Below, in pieces: positions 40,095 through 50,350 of a DNA stretch of 58,097 nucleotides (the stretch's first letter is position 1; each line of letters starts with the position of its first letter). The stretch comes from Brachionus koreanus (taxonomy: Eukaryota; Rotifera; Eurotatoria; Ploima; Brachionidae). The stretch lies in assembly GCA_016987375.1 (NCBI GenBank), contig PJRA01000051.1, forward strand, positions 834,027-892,123, written 5' to 3'. The notes beneath the pieces were generated by a model. That model was not told the DNA's origin. It saw only the letters and a list, made by a program, of their open reading frames with translations, and ran no database searches. The position numbers and the translations under genes are program-made.

Positions 40095-41719
40095 GGGAAA
40101 CTATCATCTCGTCGAAAAGACACAAGTAAAAACTCAACGAAAATTAGTCGAAATTTAAATAAATATGCGTATATAAATGAATGCATACATTTATTTCCAC
40201 AAATATTCTTTTAAATACATACGATTAATTATTTTAATGTTTATTTCTAAAATTCAAACAATTCAATTTTGCTTAATAATTAATCTAAATAGTACGGAAG
40301 TTTTGATAAATCAACTAAACAGTGGAGATGATTATACGCCTGTTCCATCTAAAAAAAACTGAAGACTATTGAAGGTCTGTACTGAATACATGACAAAATA
40401 CCAAAGAGCCAATATTTTGAATTTTTTAGAAAGTATTTCAAGAGCTTTAGAAATTGATTGCTACGATTAAAACTTTAAACATATATGTATTGCATTTAAT
40501 TTATTCACAACTATTTCACAACTATTTTTATAAAATACTTTTTTTTTTTTACAATGATTGTACTGGAGAAAAAATCTTCGCCATGTTAAAAGATTTGTAT
40601 ATGAGGTTAGGAGGAGTTAGTTTTTTACTGTTTTTTAATTAAATAAATATAGCAACAGTCTTTTTTACAACAGTCGCGCAAAATTTAACTCCCGAAAAAT
40701 GTTAATAAAAGTAAAAGTCGTATTCTCTAATTGAGTATATTCTATAAATTAGAATTTTAAAATTATAAAATAATCAAAATCTTTAAATTATTGAATATTG
40801 AATATATTTAGATATATTTAAAAATTACGAAGAATTCTACTAGATGATGAGTATTTTTATTGTCTTGCTTTATAGAATAATAAAGTTTTAGAAGTAAAGA
40901 ACTATACAATTAGTTGTCAACAATCGATTTTTTTGAATTTTTATTATTTAAAAATAGAATTTTTTATACACAGTTAAATTTAATAGCATCATCAATTAAT
41001 CTGTTTATTCTTTAGATCAAAATATTTTAAAAAATACTGATGGGTAAAAATAGAATAGGGCTTTTAAGTTTATAAACATTTTAATTAAAAGATGCTCCGC
41101 ATGGATAAGGTAACAAATGTATAAAAATGATAACAAAATTAATTAAATAGAAAATGATCCATAAAAAAATTTTTTTGAACTAAAAAACAGATCTTTTGAT
41201 TAGGTGACATAAATATTTACTAAAGTTAAATCTATTTGCTAAAAAATCCCGAGATATAGGTATAAAAAATGATAACTTCCTGAAATAGAATGAGGCAAAG
41301 TTATTAATTAAAAAATCTTTAAAGATTTTCGGTTATTAGATAGATCGTATCTTAATTCAAATTAGAACTAAGTTTCTTAAAAAAGACAGTTTTAATATAA
41401 AATAGAAAACTTATTCATTTATAGTTTTTTTTAGTTACTAACTAAGACTTTTTCTTTTAAAATTAAGATTCCAAAAAAATACCACAAGTTAAATTCTAAT
41501 GGTGATTAATCTTTTAATATTCAATGTAGTTAAAATTTGTTTTACTTAAAGAAAACAACTTTTCAAGTTGAGGGGTGAATTATAAGGAGGGGGGACGAAG
41601 TCCCCACTCCTTGTTTTCAATAAAAATATAAATAATAAACAAATAGTAATTTTTTTATTTTCGATTAATTTTCGATGAGTTGTTTTTTAAGCATAATTCG
41701 ACGAGATGATATAGTGCCC
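40095..41719. mobile_element. Candidate 1.6-kb element with CATCTCGTCGAA inverted ends
   Basis: Left end GGGAAACTATCATCTCGTCG (40095 on) and right end CGACGAGATGATATAGTGCC (to 41719) are inverted repeats allowing small indels. The left end falls exactly where similarity to the sister locus at 49525 stops, which supports an insertion. No transposase-like frame inside; a GC-rich hairpin lies 107 bp from the right end. Superfamily unknown, no clear target duplication. Confidence 0.45.
41584..41612. repeat. GC-rich 13-bp hairpin
   Basis: AAGGAGGGGGGAC (41584-41596), loop GAA, GTCCCCACTCCTT (41600-41612); 12 of 13 positions pair. It stands out as an island of G/C in very AT-rich DNA. Confidence 0.85.
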
Positions 41720-42469
41720 TTACAACGAATAAAGAGAATCCAAGATGATTTAATTGAAAGCAATATTTTTCATTTCTAAAATAAAAAAAATAAAAAATTA
41801 AAATTATGACATTTTAAACTGTATTTAAACTAAAAACCATAGTTTTGCTTTTTAAACACTAATCACAGGAGCGTACAAAAATAATCAAAATAGTCTTATT
41901 AATAAAAAAGCCTGTTCAGTACTATCTGAAAGACTTCATGGCAATGACAAGCTCAATCTCAATGTAAATTGTTTATTTAACTATCATCAACATTTCATTA
42001 GAAGTTTTGATAATTTTTTTTTTTGATAACCACACAGTTCTATTTACATGTTCAAGGACAAAAATAAGTTTGACTTTAATTTAACATCATTAGGACATAA
42101 ATAGTTTAAATATCCTGAAAAAATAAATTCTTAAGTTCGATTACACTTTAGTGGAGATTAAATTCCTTAAACACTAGACTTGAATGCATAATATCTTTTT
42201 TTAATTGATTTATTGTTGAAGCTTCATTTAACCTCTCTTTTAGTTAAAAAGTTGGTCTTCTGTAAACAGCTGGTACAAAAAATACAAAGAATGATATTTC
42301 ATTTCAATAGGTTAGATATTTTTACTATAAATAAAATAAAAATAATAAAAAGAAAATGTATATGTCAATTTTTTGTGACCTTTTGTTTGTCAGTTGTTCA
42401 TGATCCTTTAATTAAATTTTTCTTGGTCTTCCTCTTGGTCATTTACCTAGCTAGAATTGGATTTTCAGC
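41720..42469. other. Spacer with possible TE debris
   Basis: No intact gene. A plus-strand stretch at about 41900-42000 (KACSVLSERLHGNDKLNLN) and a minus-strand RGRPRKI patch at about 42425 hint at decayed element sequence but are too short to assign. Confidence 0.35.
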
Positions 42470-42991
42470 ATGATCTTGAGTAGGAATTTCAACAACTATT
42501 GGTTGCATCTCATTAATAATTTCATTAATAAAAAGAGTTTAAAGGAATATGATATACGGCAAAATATTTTAATAAAACGATTTATTGGACTCTATAAATT
42601 TATAAAAACAAAACTTTTGAACAAAGCACTAAAATTGGAGTCAATTAGACAATTTTATTATAAGCATAAAATATTCTTTGTCAAACAAATTTTTAATAAC
42701 CAATTATGTAAAAGCATTTTTGAATGCTTAAGGAAAGATTATAAGATATTTGATAGAGAGAATACTTCTTTTATTAAACAGTTATCAAAAGTAGAAGATC
42801 TGACTCATATAAATTGCATTGAATACGATTTAGCATTCAGTGTTCTTTTGATTGAATGCAGCAACTTTAGACTAACCGACTCGATAAAATACTATTTTCA
42901 TTTAATAGAATATTGTATATTGAATAATCTTAATCATTTTTTTGTATATAACAAACTGAATTTTTTACTTAATTGTAAAATGGATATTTAA
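42470..42991 (+). CDS. Hypothetical protein, 173 aa, possibly element-derived
   Basis: An ATG-initiated frame with a helical, Lys/Phe/Ile-rich sequence: NNFINKKSLKEYDIRQNILI, LNKALKLESIRQFYYKHKIF, FVKQIFNNQLCKSIFECLRK. There are no membrane segments or catalytic motifs. The composition, helix pattern and position between LINE fragments suggest the C-terminal tail of a retroelement protein, but I cannot match it to a named family. A real host gene is possible. Confidence 0.3.
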   Translation: MILSRNFNNYWLHLINNFINKKSLKEYDIRQNILIKRFIGLYKFIKTKLLNKALKLESIRQFYYKHKIFFVKQIFNNQLCKSIFECLRKDYKIFDRENTSFIKQLSKVEDLTHINCIEYDLAFSVLLIECSNFRLTDSIKYYFHLIEYCILNNLNHFFVYNKLNFLLNCKMDI

Positions 42992-43129
42992 CCGTCCATT
43001 ATTCTTATCTCAATTTGTCCATGGAACTTAAACTTTAATTAAATAAATAAAAACATCTGTTGAAAAGTCATGTTACATGATACTTAAGAAAAAAACTAAA
43101 GTTAAAATCAATCTGACCCTTAAACTTTA

Positions 43130-43565
43130 ACGATAACAAGTTAAACCGTGATGAGAAATATCTAAGGCATTACGTTAGACTCAAAACTTGTATTTAGCCC
43201 AATGATAGATGATTTAAAAAAACGTTGTAATTCAAGACTTATTAAAATAAAATATCTCTCAAATTAGTGAATGGGGTCTAAAACCAAAAACATAAGGTAA
43301 TCTATAAAAATGATCGGATCAACCTTGGATTATTCTTTTCCTTGTTTAAATTAATTCCCAGAAATTAATTTTGAAAAATACAAGTTATTCAGAACTCAGC
43401 AGTCAGATCTATTTTGATACTCATTCCACAATCGTGCATCATGAGGCCTTAAATAAACTTAAATTACCAGCAATCTCGAATCGTCTTTTTGAATTGAGTG
43501 AGAAATGTCAGTGCAAGATTAAAACTAGAAGCACTAGAAAAAAAATCTTTGTATCTTTTGAATAG
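43130..43565 (+). pseudogene. LINE C-terminal fragment
   Basis: LDSKLVFSPMIDDLKKRCNS then RLIKIKYLSN, WGLKPKT, and finally FDTHSTIVHHEALNKLKLPA then ISNRLFELSEKC. These are the thumb and C-terminal segments of CR1/Jockey-type LINE ORF2 proteins (pattern: Y-D-T-x-S-T...L-x-K-L-K-L-P-x-I-x-x-R-x-x-E-L). Frame shifts and stops; no upstream RT core adjoining. Confidence 0.65.
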
Positions 43566-43699
43566 ATTTTTCAAATAGATATATATCTTTTTGAATAATA
43601 AAGATTTTAAAATTTTTTTTAAAAAATGATATTATTTTGTAAGATTATTATATAATTTTTTTTTTAAAAACATTTTTGAACTAAAAAAAGCACGAAAAA

Positions 43700-43835
43700 A
43701 TGCTGGGTGCCTCTAGTGTTAAGTCATTCTGTCCCATTGGTTTTCACACTGGTGGAATAATATGAAGAGGGTTTCGAATCAAGATATATTGAATATCCTA
43801 CTCCATGGTGTAATTGCTACCTTACAATTTCTTCA
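43700..43835 (-). repeat. SINE-like repeat, copy 2
   Basis: On the minus strand: GAAATTGTAAGGTAGCAATT, CACCATGGAGTAGGATATT, then GATTCGAAACC (43780-43770, B-box-like) about 40 bases downstream of TAGCAATTAC (D-arm/A-box-like; GTAA and TTAC can pair). Shared with 48690-48835 at about 85 percent by eye. The layout is that of a tRNA-derived SINE, but no full cloverleaf forms. Confidence 0.5.
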
Positions 43836-43898
43836 TTTTATCCTGCACTATCAAATATTTTAACATTTCTAACCTCTATTTTAATACATCGTTTTTAA

Positions 43899-44287
43899 TA
43901 GTGTTGGGTACCATCCGTCATCTAACTTTTCAATTCGTTTATCTATCAATTTTTTTTTAATTTATTTAATTCAGTTATTGTCATATTCTGGCGATGTAAA
44001 AAAAAAATTAAAAAAAAATGAAATTTTCTTTTTTTTCCATTAAAATTTTAAAAAGCTTTTACAATTAAGTTTGGTAGTATTTTTCCATTTTGATCTTTTC
44101 TGTTGATCATTGTTAGACATGTTTTTATTGAGTCAGTTTTATCATTCTTTGACATGGCTTTTTTTTTATCCTATATTTCTTTGATTGTTTTCAAAATATT
44201 TCTAATTTCGATTTTTATATTGGAAAAATTTTCAAATTTTATTTTTTTAAACCTAGGCGGTCTAGTGACCTGCACTACCCAGCACTA
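43899..44287. mobile_element. hAT-type MITE, 389 bp, 8-bp target duplication
   Basis: Ends TAGTGTTGGGTA and, read inward from the right, TAGTGCTGGGTA: 11 of 12 match and fit hAT termini. GTTTTTAA flanks both sides (43891-43898 and 44288-44295). No transposase frame inside. Confidence 0.88.
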
Positions 44288-44295
44288 GTTTTTAA

Positions 44296-45502
44296 TTTTA
44301 TTTAAATCTATTTAACATTTTCTTTATACAATTTAACTTGGTTTATATATTATTTTTCGTCAATTTTTTATTTTTTTCAAATTCATATAATCATTTTTTT
44401 TTTTAAATTTTATTTTTGTTTTTTATTTTTTAACAAAACCAATATAACCTTTTTATGACTATTGTAAGATTTACTAATTGTACCCCCAGACATTAGGGCT
44501 GAAAAGAGGGATATAATCAACTCTGAACTGTCCTGTGCTGTAAAATGCCAAAACTATTAAAAATTTAAAAAAAAAAGTTATAAAACAGTTTGTTTCTAAT
44601 CAAAGTAGCCTTCATAAATGTTTTAAAAAGGCCTCTCGACCTTTACCATGAAAGATCGGAAATCAACTCCCTAAAAAAAATTAACACTATCATAAAAATA
44701 TTTACACATCATTTATACATTTTCGTTTAAAACAAGGTATTAAATCAACTTCAACATGCCAAAATTTAAGCATAAATTTCAAGTTGAAATCACAATTTAT
44801 TCAATGGGTTAATTAAATTAGAATAATCATGATTAGCTTTCGGATAATAAGTTAATAAAGCTAATGTAACCTGAGTTTAAACCAAGCTTTGTCATTTGAC
44901 TACTTTCTTCTTTTTTATAAAGATATTATTTACAAGTTTAATTGTAAAATAAATAAATTATTTTAAATAAAAGATTTTTTTTCAAATTTAAAATATAAAC
45001 AAGAAATATGACAAAAAAAATATTTTTTATTCTAAAGTTAAGTTTTAATCTTTGTGATTTGGATGTGAAAGTTTTACTGTTTCCGTATAAAAGTTTAATA
45101 GCTAACAAAAATTATTTGAAAATGAAATAAAAAATTCAGTTACTTAGGATATACATTAATGTTTGGCAACTATTTTATCGATTAGTTTCTTTTTTTTAAT
45201 ATATAAGTGTAGAAACCGATCTAAAAAAATTGAAAAAAATTGCTTGACATAATTCGTTTTGACGATAAAAAAAAATATTCATTTTTTAATTTAAATTCAA
45301 AATTTAAAAGAAAACAAATTATCCTAAATACTTAAGATTTGAATTTAAATTACCATAAGTAAATACCGATTAAGGTATTATTATAAATAGTAATTTATAT
45401 AGGGATAGTATTTTTTTTTAAATTTTAATTTTTAAAATGGGATATTTTTATTTTATTATTTTTCTTCAAATATAGTCATCAAAAGAGAATAGAAAAAATA
45501 AA
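44296..45502. other. Spacer upstream of MARVEL gene
   Basis: No intact gene recognised; AT-rich, with possible LINE-tail debris near 44620-44730. Confidence 0.4.
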
Positions 45503-46193
45503 ATGAGTACTCCAACAATTGCCCAACAAAGTGTACCCAACTCGGATAGAATTGGCTTTACCAAAAGCTATCCGATGTCAATCGCGGGTCTTTTAAGAGT
45601 CGGAATAATTGTGAGCTAGATAAACTCTTTTTTCTGTCTTATTAATTTGTCTTAAAAGCTTTTTCAATTGGCTGGTCTAATCTCAGCTGCCTCGATACCT
45701 AAATATCTCAGCGGACAAATTTATATACCTCATGACATGAATTCAACAAGAGATGCATATCTGTTTTTTTCCATAGTTGGATTCATTATAGCTATATTTA
45801 TCTATATTTTTCGCTTGTTTAATATAACAAGTCAAAAGGCTTTTAGTAAAATTCATTTCAATCTACTGGTAAATTTATTGTATTAATAAAAAAGTAAACT
45901 CTAACTGAATTTAAATTAAAGATTATGGTTAGTGATTTTTTATGGGTTTTGCCCACATTTATATTGGCCATTGTGTGTGCTGTAAAAGAGGGTTCAATCA
46001 GAGATCCATTTTATTTGTATTCAAAGTTTTTCAATCAAGGCGCTTTTGCATCTGCGTCTGTATTCAAAATATTTTACTTTTTTTTTGCTTTGAATTTTTG
46101 ACTATTTGTTTTTTTAAGGTGTTTGGTTTTTTGTGTTCGATTCTTTATGCAGTCGACGGAGCTTTTCATTTAATTAAACAAACAAGGGGATAA
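45503..46193 (+). CDS. MARVEL-domain four-TM protein, 4 exons
   Basis: Exons 45503-45610, 45659-45868, 45922-46059 and 46119-46193, all phase 0, with introns of 48, 53 and 59 bp (GT-AG). Product 176 residues, usual for MARVEL/CMTM-like proteins of vesicle and junction membranes. TM1 begins after YPMSIAGLLRVGIILFQLAG (the family's ...G-x-L-R/K-x-x-x-L-x-x-G-L-I-x-x start). TM2 is YLFFSIVGFIIAIFIYIFRL. TM3 is MVSDFLWVLPTFILAIVCAV; TM4 is VFGFLCSILYAVDGAFHLIK. The loop between TM3 and TM4 (FNQGAFASAS) has the small-residue character seen in MARVEL proteins. Splicing is needed for TM1 and TM4; single frames miss both. Partner and cargo are unknown. Confidence 0.85.
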
Positions 46194-47338
46194 ATATGAA
46201 TTTGAATGTTTTAGTATTGTTTTAAGTTCATATATTAATAATTTTGTATTTTTTTTTAAATTATTGTTTTTTTTTTTTAATTTATTACTAATTAGTTTTT
46301 ATTAAAATAAATAATTGAAGAAACACATTATAACCAGTTAGTGTGAAAAAAAAAGATCTAAAAAATATTTGAATGTTCATTTTATTGGCCGCCTTTTTTT
46401 TTGTCCCTATTCAGCAGTCAATTAACACATATACTTAGTTGCACCAAAAGTCAAAGTCAATGATGTGCAAAGTCTCTGCAAAATATCTTATTGCCAAATT
46501 TGTCCAAATTTAAATTATGCTAAATTTACATCGTTTTAACAAATTGGCCATAATGGCGCCATGTTGCATTTACAGAACTTGCTTTTGACTTTTTTTAGAA
46601 AAGTTATAGGAATTTTTAATATTTTGTTCTGTTCAATTGTAACCCAATAATATCAATTTTATATTTTTACAGATTTTGAAAAAAAAAATTTAATTTAATT
46701 TAAATGTTTTCAATTTTTTACTTTTTTTAATAAATATTATTTTTCTCGATTTTTAAAATTGTAAAAATTATTTTAAAACATGTTGCTGCAAGTAAAAAAG
46801 AAAGTCTTTATAAAAAAAAAACGGATCAAATGGTGACTTAAAAGAGAAAAAAAAATAGATCCAAAAATGTAAAAATGATACAGGACAATATGAAAAAAAA
46901 TCAAACTTTTGTTTTAACAAAACCAAAAATTTGAAGATCGGAACTTTCTTAAAATATAAACATATATACATAAGCTCAAAGTTATAATCAATAAATTACT
47001 TTAAATGGTCATTTCTTCGCCAGTTAATAAGATTTTTTTTGATTTTTTTGTTGACAGTAAAAATAAAGATAGCAACTAAAATAATTAGAGCTTGATCAAT
47101 GAATTATTCAATTTATTTTTTGGCTCTTAAAAACAAAAATTCAAGGGTTGCTTCTGTTTGAGACATTCAAATATTCTCAAGTCATCGGTGGATCGACGAG
47201 AAAAAAAAAACTTACATAACCTAAATAGAAAAAGAAATGAATAATAAAAATTTTGTTTATTTAAAAAATAATTCTTTAAAATTAAACTAAAAACTCTTAA
47301 AACACTATTTCATTTTTCAAAATTATTAAATAAAAAAA
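46194..47338. other. Spacer
   Basis: About 1.1 kb with no gene seen; AT-rich with simple runs. Confidence 0.5.
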
Positions 47339-48334
47339 TTAGTTTTTTAAACAGGAAAAAATTTTTTTTTTCTCTTTTTCTAAATATTTGACTGCATTCT
47401 TTAGAACATAAACTAGTTCCAATTTTAGTTTATCATGTATGAATGCAAGAATCAATGAATTTAAAATAGATATAAACAAAGTCAAATTTTCGACCAAAGA
47501 AATGCTACAGTCTAAAATAGAACTTTCAATGTAATTCTGTATAAATAATAGAAATAATATCCACCAAATTGAAACTAAATTGGACAAAAGCGAAAAACAA
47601 AAAAATTTTGACAATATCAATAAATTTTTTCGGTCTCTTGTCAATTGAACATTTGATGATTTTTTGAAAATGATCCGATTAATGAGAAATAAGTTGATTG
47701 AAAAATATATGATATTAGCTCCAAATACTGGAATGGTGTAAACTAGATTCGCTAACAATATGTTAAGTGAATATTTTTCTTCATTTATGATACATCGCTC
47801 ATAATTTTCTAATAAAAATCCAAACTTTAACCAAACTTCTAAATAACTAGTTAAAACACTCAATATTATAGACAAAATCAAATAAAAAATAAAAAAATTA
47901 AAATTTCGCACTAATTTTTCAATTTTTATTCTGGTTCTCTGAAGCCAAATAGTAAGATGAAATAATGAATAGTAAAAAAGAATATAATAGTATTCTGATA
48001 CGAAGCTTTCCAGCATCATAAATCCAATGCATAAAAATTTTCCAAATTTGTAATTTGTTTCATGTTTCAATATATCATCAATGGTTAATTTAATTCTTAT
48101 AAAAATTAAATTGATACAAAAAGCAAGCAATATGCCAGTTTCTACTTGAATAAGCTTTTTTCTTAATCTCAATACTAAAAATAAAATTACCAAATCGAAT
48201 AGAAAAAATAAAATGTTAAGGACTAATTTTAAAAAATACCCAAAACAAATGTTAAAAATAAATTTGAAAAATATATTTTCGCAGTTTATTTCATTTTTGT
48301 TAAGAAAATGTGAAATATTTGATAAATTTTCCAT
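47339..48334 (-). CDS. Orphan seven-transmembrane (rhodopsin-like GPCR) protein
   Basis: A 331-residue intronless membrane protein from ATG 48334. The N-terminus has NLS and NIS glycosylation motifs. Seven hydrophobic segments can be counted, e.g. FFLFDLVILFLVLRLRKKL (TM1 and its basic end), YYILFYYSLFHLTIWLQR (TM3 with an LQR in the DRY position), FNFFIFYLILSIILSVLTSY (TM4), LVYTIPVFGANIIYFSINLF (TM5), FFCFSLLSNLVSIWWILFLL (TM6) and NLTLFISILNSLILAFIHDK (TM7, NSLILAFI in place of NPxxY). Length and layout fit class A GPCRs, with divergent motifs as in lineage-specific chemoreceptor expansions. Its sister copy (36240-39381) is broken, so it belongs to a locally duplicating family. Ligand unknown. 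Confidence 0.7.
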   Translation of the reverse strand: MENLSNISHFLNKNEINCENIFFKFIFNICFGYFLKLVLNILFFLFDLVILFLVLRLRKKLIQVETGILLAFCINLIFIRIKLTIDDILKHETNYKFGKFLCIGFMMLESFVSEYYYILFYYSLFHLTIWLQRTRIKIEKLVRNFNFFIFYLILSIILSVLTSYLEVWLKFGFLLENYERCIINEEKYSLNILLANLVYTIPVFGANIIYFSINLFLINRIIFKKSSNVQLTRDRKNLLILSKFFCFSLLSNLVSIWWILFLLFIQNYIESSILDCSISLVENLTLFISILNSLILAFIHDKLKLELVYVLKNAVKYLEKEKKKIFSCLKN

Positions 48335-48689
48335 TTTTTTGTGATTATTTTAAAAAAAAATATGTAATATATATATACATTATTTTTTTAAAACTATTTA
48401 TATTCATTTAGATTTTTAAGTTCAGCAATTAAAATCATATTAGAATATTTATTTTTAAATTTGATCGTTTAATATCAATAAATTTAAATTTATTTTAGTC
48501 ATTTTTAATTATTGATTTTTCTGGTTTTCTAAATCATCAATTAACAAAGCTTATTATAGTATTGACACTTCTATTTAACAAATCCCCATAAAACGAGAAA
48601 CCTTTTTTTAACGATCTGTTTAGTTGGAAGCGATTTCAAGAAATATAAAAAGATATATAATTTTTTCCAATAGAACAAGTTAGAGATAA

Positions 48690-48835
48690 TTTGGGACAGG
48701 ACTTAATCATTCCATTCCATTAGTTATCAGACTTGTGGAGTAATACTAGACGAGTTTCGAATCAAGATGTTTTTAATATCCTACTCCATGGTGTAATTGC
48801 TACCTTGCAATTTCTTCTTTTTCCTTGAGCCATTA
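48690..48835 (-). repeat. SINE-like repeat, copy 3
   Basis: Same order of motifs as at 43700-43835, including CACCATGGAGTAGGATATT and GATTCGAAACT (48763-48753). It interrupts the duplicated flank relative to copy A, consistent with insertion after the duplication. Confidence 0.55.
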
Positions 48836-49186
48836 GATATAAAACCATATGTATCCTGTTACTTTTTATTTCATTTTATCTATTTTTTTTATATTTTTCT
48901 TTTTTATTTTATTGATTTTAAATTTCACTTTTTAATCTGAAGAAGCATAGGCTCGTTACAGAATAAACAGATAAATAAAATAAATAACGAGTTTCTCTAG
49001 AACAAAACCTTGATAAAAAAAGCTTATTTTGAAAGACCGCTTAATCACAATTTCTTAACAAGAAAATAAACTTTCACATTTGTGTATTTAGAAAAAAGAT
49101 TAAAAAAAAATAAGAAAAAAACAATTAATTTTCTTTTTATAAATGAATATAATAAATACTTGATTGTCTGGATTATCATCAGACGC

Positions 49187-49474
49187 ATCCGATGACAGCT
49201 TGATTGTCAAGGTGTAAGGTGATGTTGCGGGCTAATCCATTGTACTGCCCTTAAATAGAAAAGGACTAGGTCAAAGATGATATCTCTCTAAAGAGAATAC
49301 TAAAGTTGGGACTGGTCATTGAAAAATATCTTTGCGAATGACCGTCAACCACCCCGAGTCCTAATACGCTGGCATCAGTGTACCAGACTTTCCTAAAAAT
49401 ATTCCGAGTTTTAACTGAACAATTTATGATTAGACTTTCTCTTTAAATTTAAAATTTAATTAAAAAATTGGGCG
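49187..49474 (-). mobile_element. 288-bp insertion carrying an RNase H-like fragment
   Basis: Absent from the sister locus; AGACGC flanks both sides (49181-49186 and 49475-49480), where the sister has it once. The minus strand reads VWYTDASVLGLGVVDGHSQR, YFSMTSPNFSILFREISSL and RAVQWISPQHHLTP, followed in a shifted frame by DNQAV. This fits a retroelement RNase H with TDAS, a Glu helix and DNQAV. Only a fragment; the means of insertion is unclear. Confidence 0.6.
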
Positions 49475-49555
49475 AGACGCTTGATTATTCTGTGTTGAAA
49501 ACAATTTATATTGAACTTATTTAATCTATTATTCAAACTGTTAAAATCAAAATTG

Positions 49556-50350
49556 CTCAAAATCAAAAATTATTAAGAGGTAGACAATAGTCAAAAAAAG
49601 GCATTTTAAATTGTTTGAAAAATTGAAGCTTAACTTTAAAGGACAAATTGAACAACCTATTTAGGCGATTATTTATTGATGTTTTTAGACTTGTAACATA
49701 TTGCAAAGATGTAAGCTTTTTATCAATAAAAACTCCAAAAAATTTAACAATTTCAACCAGTATACCATTAATTAGAAGTTCTGTCGGAAAAGATAAATTT
49801 CTCTTATTCTAAATAAACATTATTTTCATTTTTGACCAATTTATATCAATACGATTAAGTCTACATCAAGTAAACAATTTTTGAATCGATATTAGGAAAG
49901 AATTTAAAAGTTCAGCAAGTTTTTTACCAGTTAAAATAAAAGTTGTATCATCTGCAAATAATTTGACAATAAAATCCGAAAGGAAAAGAGCAACATAATT
50001 AATTTAAATTAGAAATAGAAGAGGGCCGAGGACACTTCCTTGAGGAACACCTAATTCAAGTATACCTGGATCTGAATATAGTTCATTCATCAATTGGGAC
50101 CTGTTGGTAAAATAATTTGCCAGGCGTAATAAATGATTAACTAAAATCATAACTATCGAAGTTTAATAAGATAAAGATTATGGTCCACGGTGTCTAAAGC
50201 TTTTCTAAAGTCAATAAATAGAAAAATACATATTAACGGTTTACTTTTGATTGAGTTCATTTTTGAAATTATCTTATGTAGGGCAGTTTCACAGCTTTGA
50301 TTCGATCTAAAGCTATGCTGATTATTCGAGAGAATTTTAGATTCATTCAA
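49556..50350 (-). pseudogene. LINE reverse transcriptase relic
   Basis: On the minus strand from 50350: NNQHSFRSNQSCETALHKII, IDFRKALDTVDHNLYLIKLR (motif A), then LGVPQGSVLGPLLFL (B), KLFADDTTFILTGKKL (C), CRLNRIDINWSKMKIMF and FGVFIDKKLTS, then FKQFKMPFFDYC. Several stops. Related to the fragment at 38340-38814. Confidence 0.8.

Larger units (their letters stand above)
48335..49525. repeat. Segmental duplication flank (copy B)
   Basis: Upstream DNA of the intact 7TM gene, homologous to 39382-40093. It contains two insertions absent from copy A: the SINE-like repeat at about 48690-48835 and the RNase H-like fragment at 49187-49474. Confidence 0.8.

Noticed and set aside
41584..41612. GC hairpin followed by T-rich DNA as a bacterial-type terminator, or as a Helitron 3' end
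   Set aside because: The locus is eukaryotic, there is no proper U-tract directly after the stem, and no CTRR end follows for a Helitron.
42213..42473. Plus-strand 86-codon hydrophobic frame
   Set aside because: Begins with TTG, no recognisable domain, composition like random AT-rich DNA.
43770..43850. Possible tRNA gene
   Set aside because: The B-box-like motif and a D-arm-like pairing exist, but T and anticodon stems do not fold; the repeated copies fit a SINE better.
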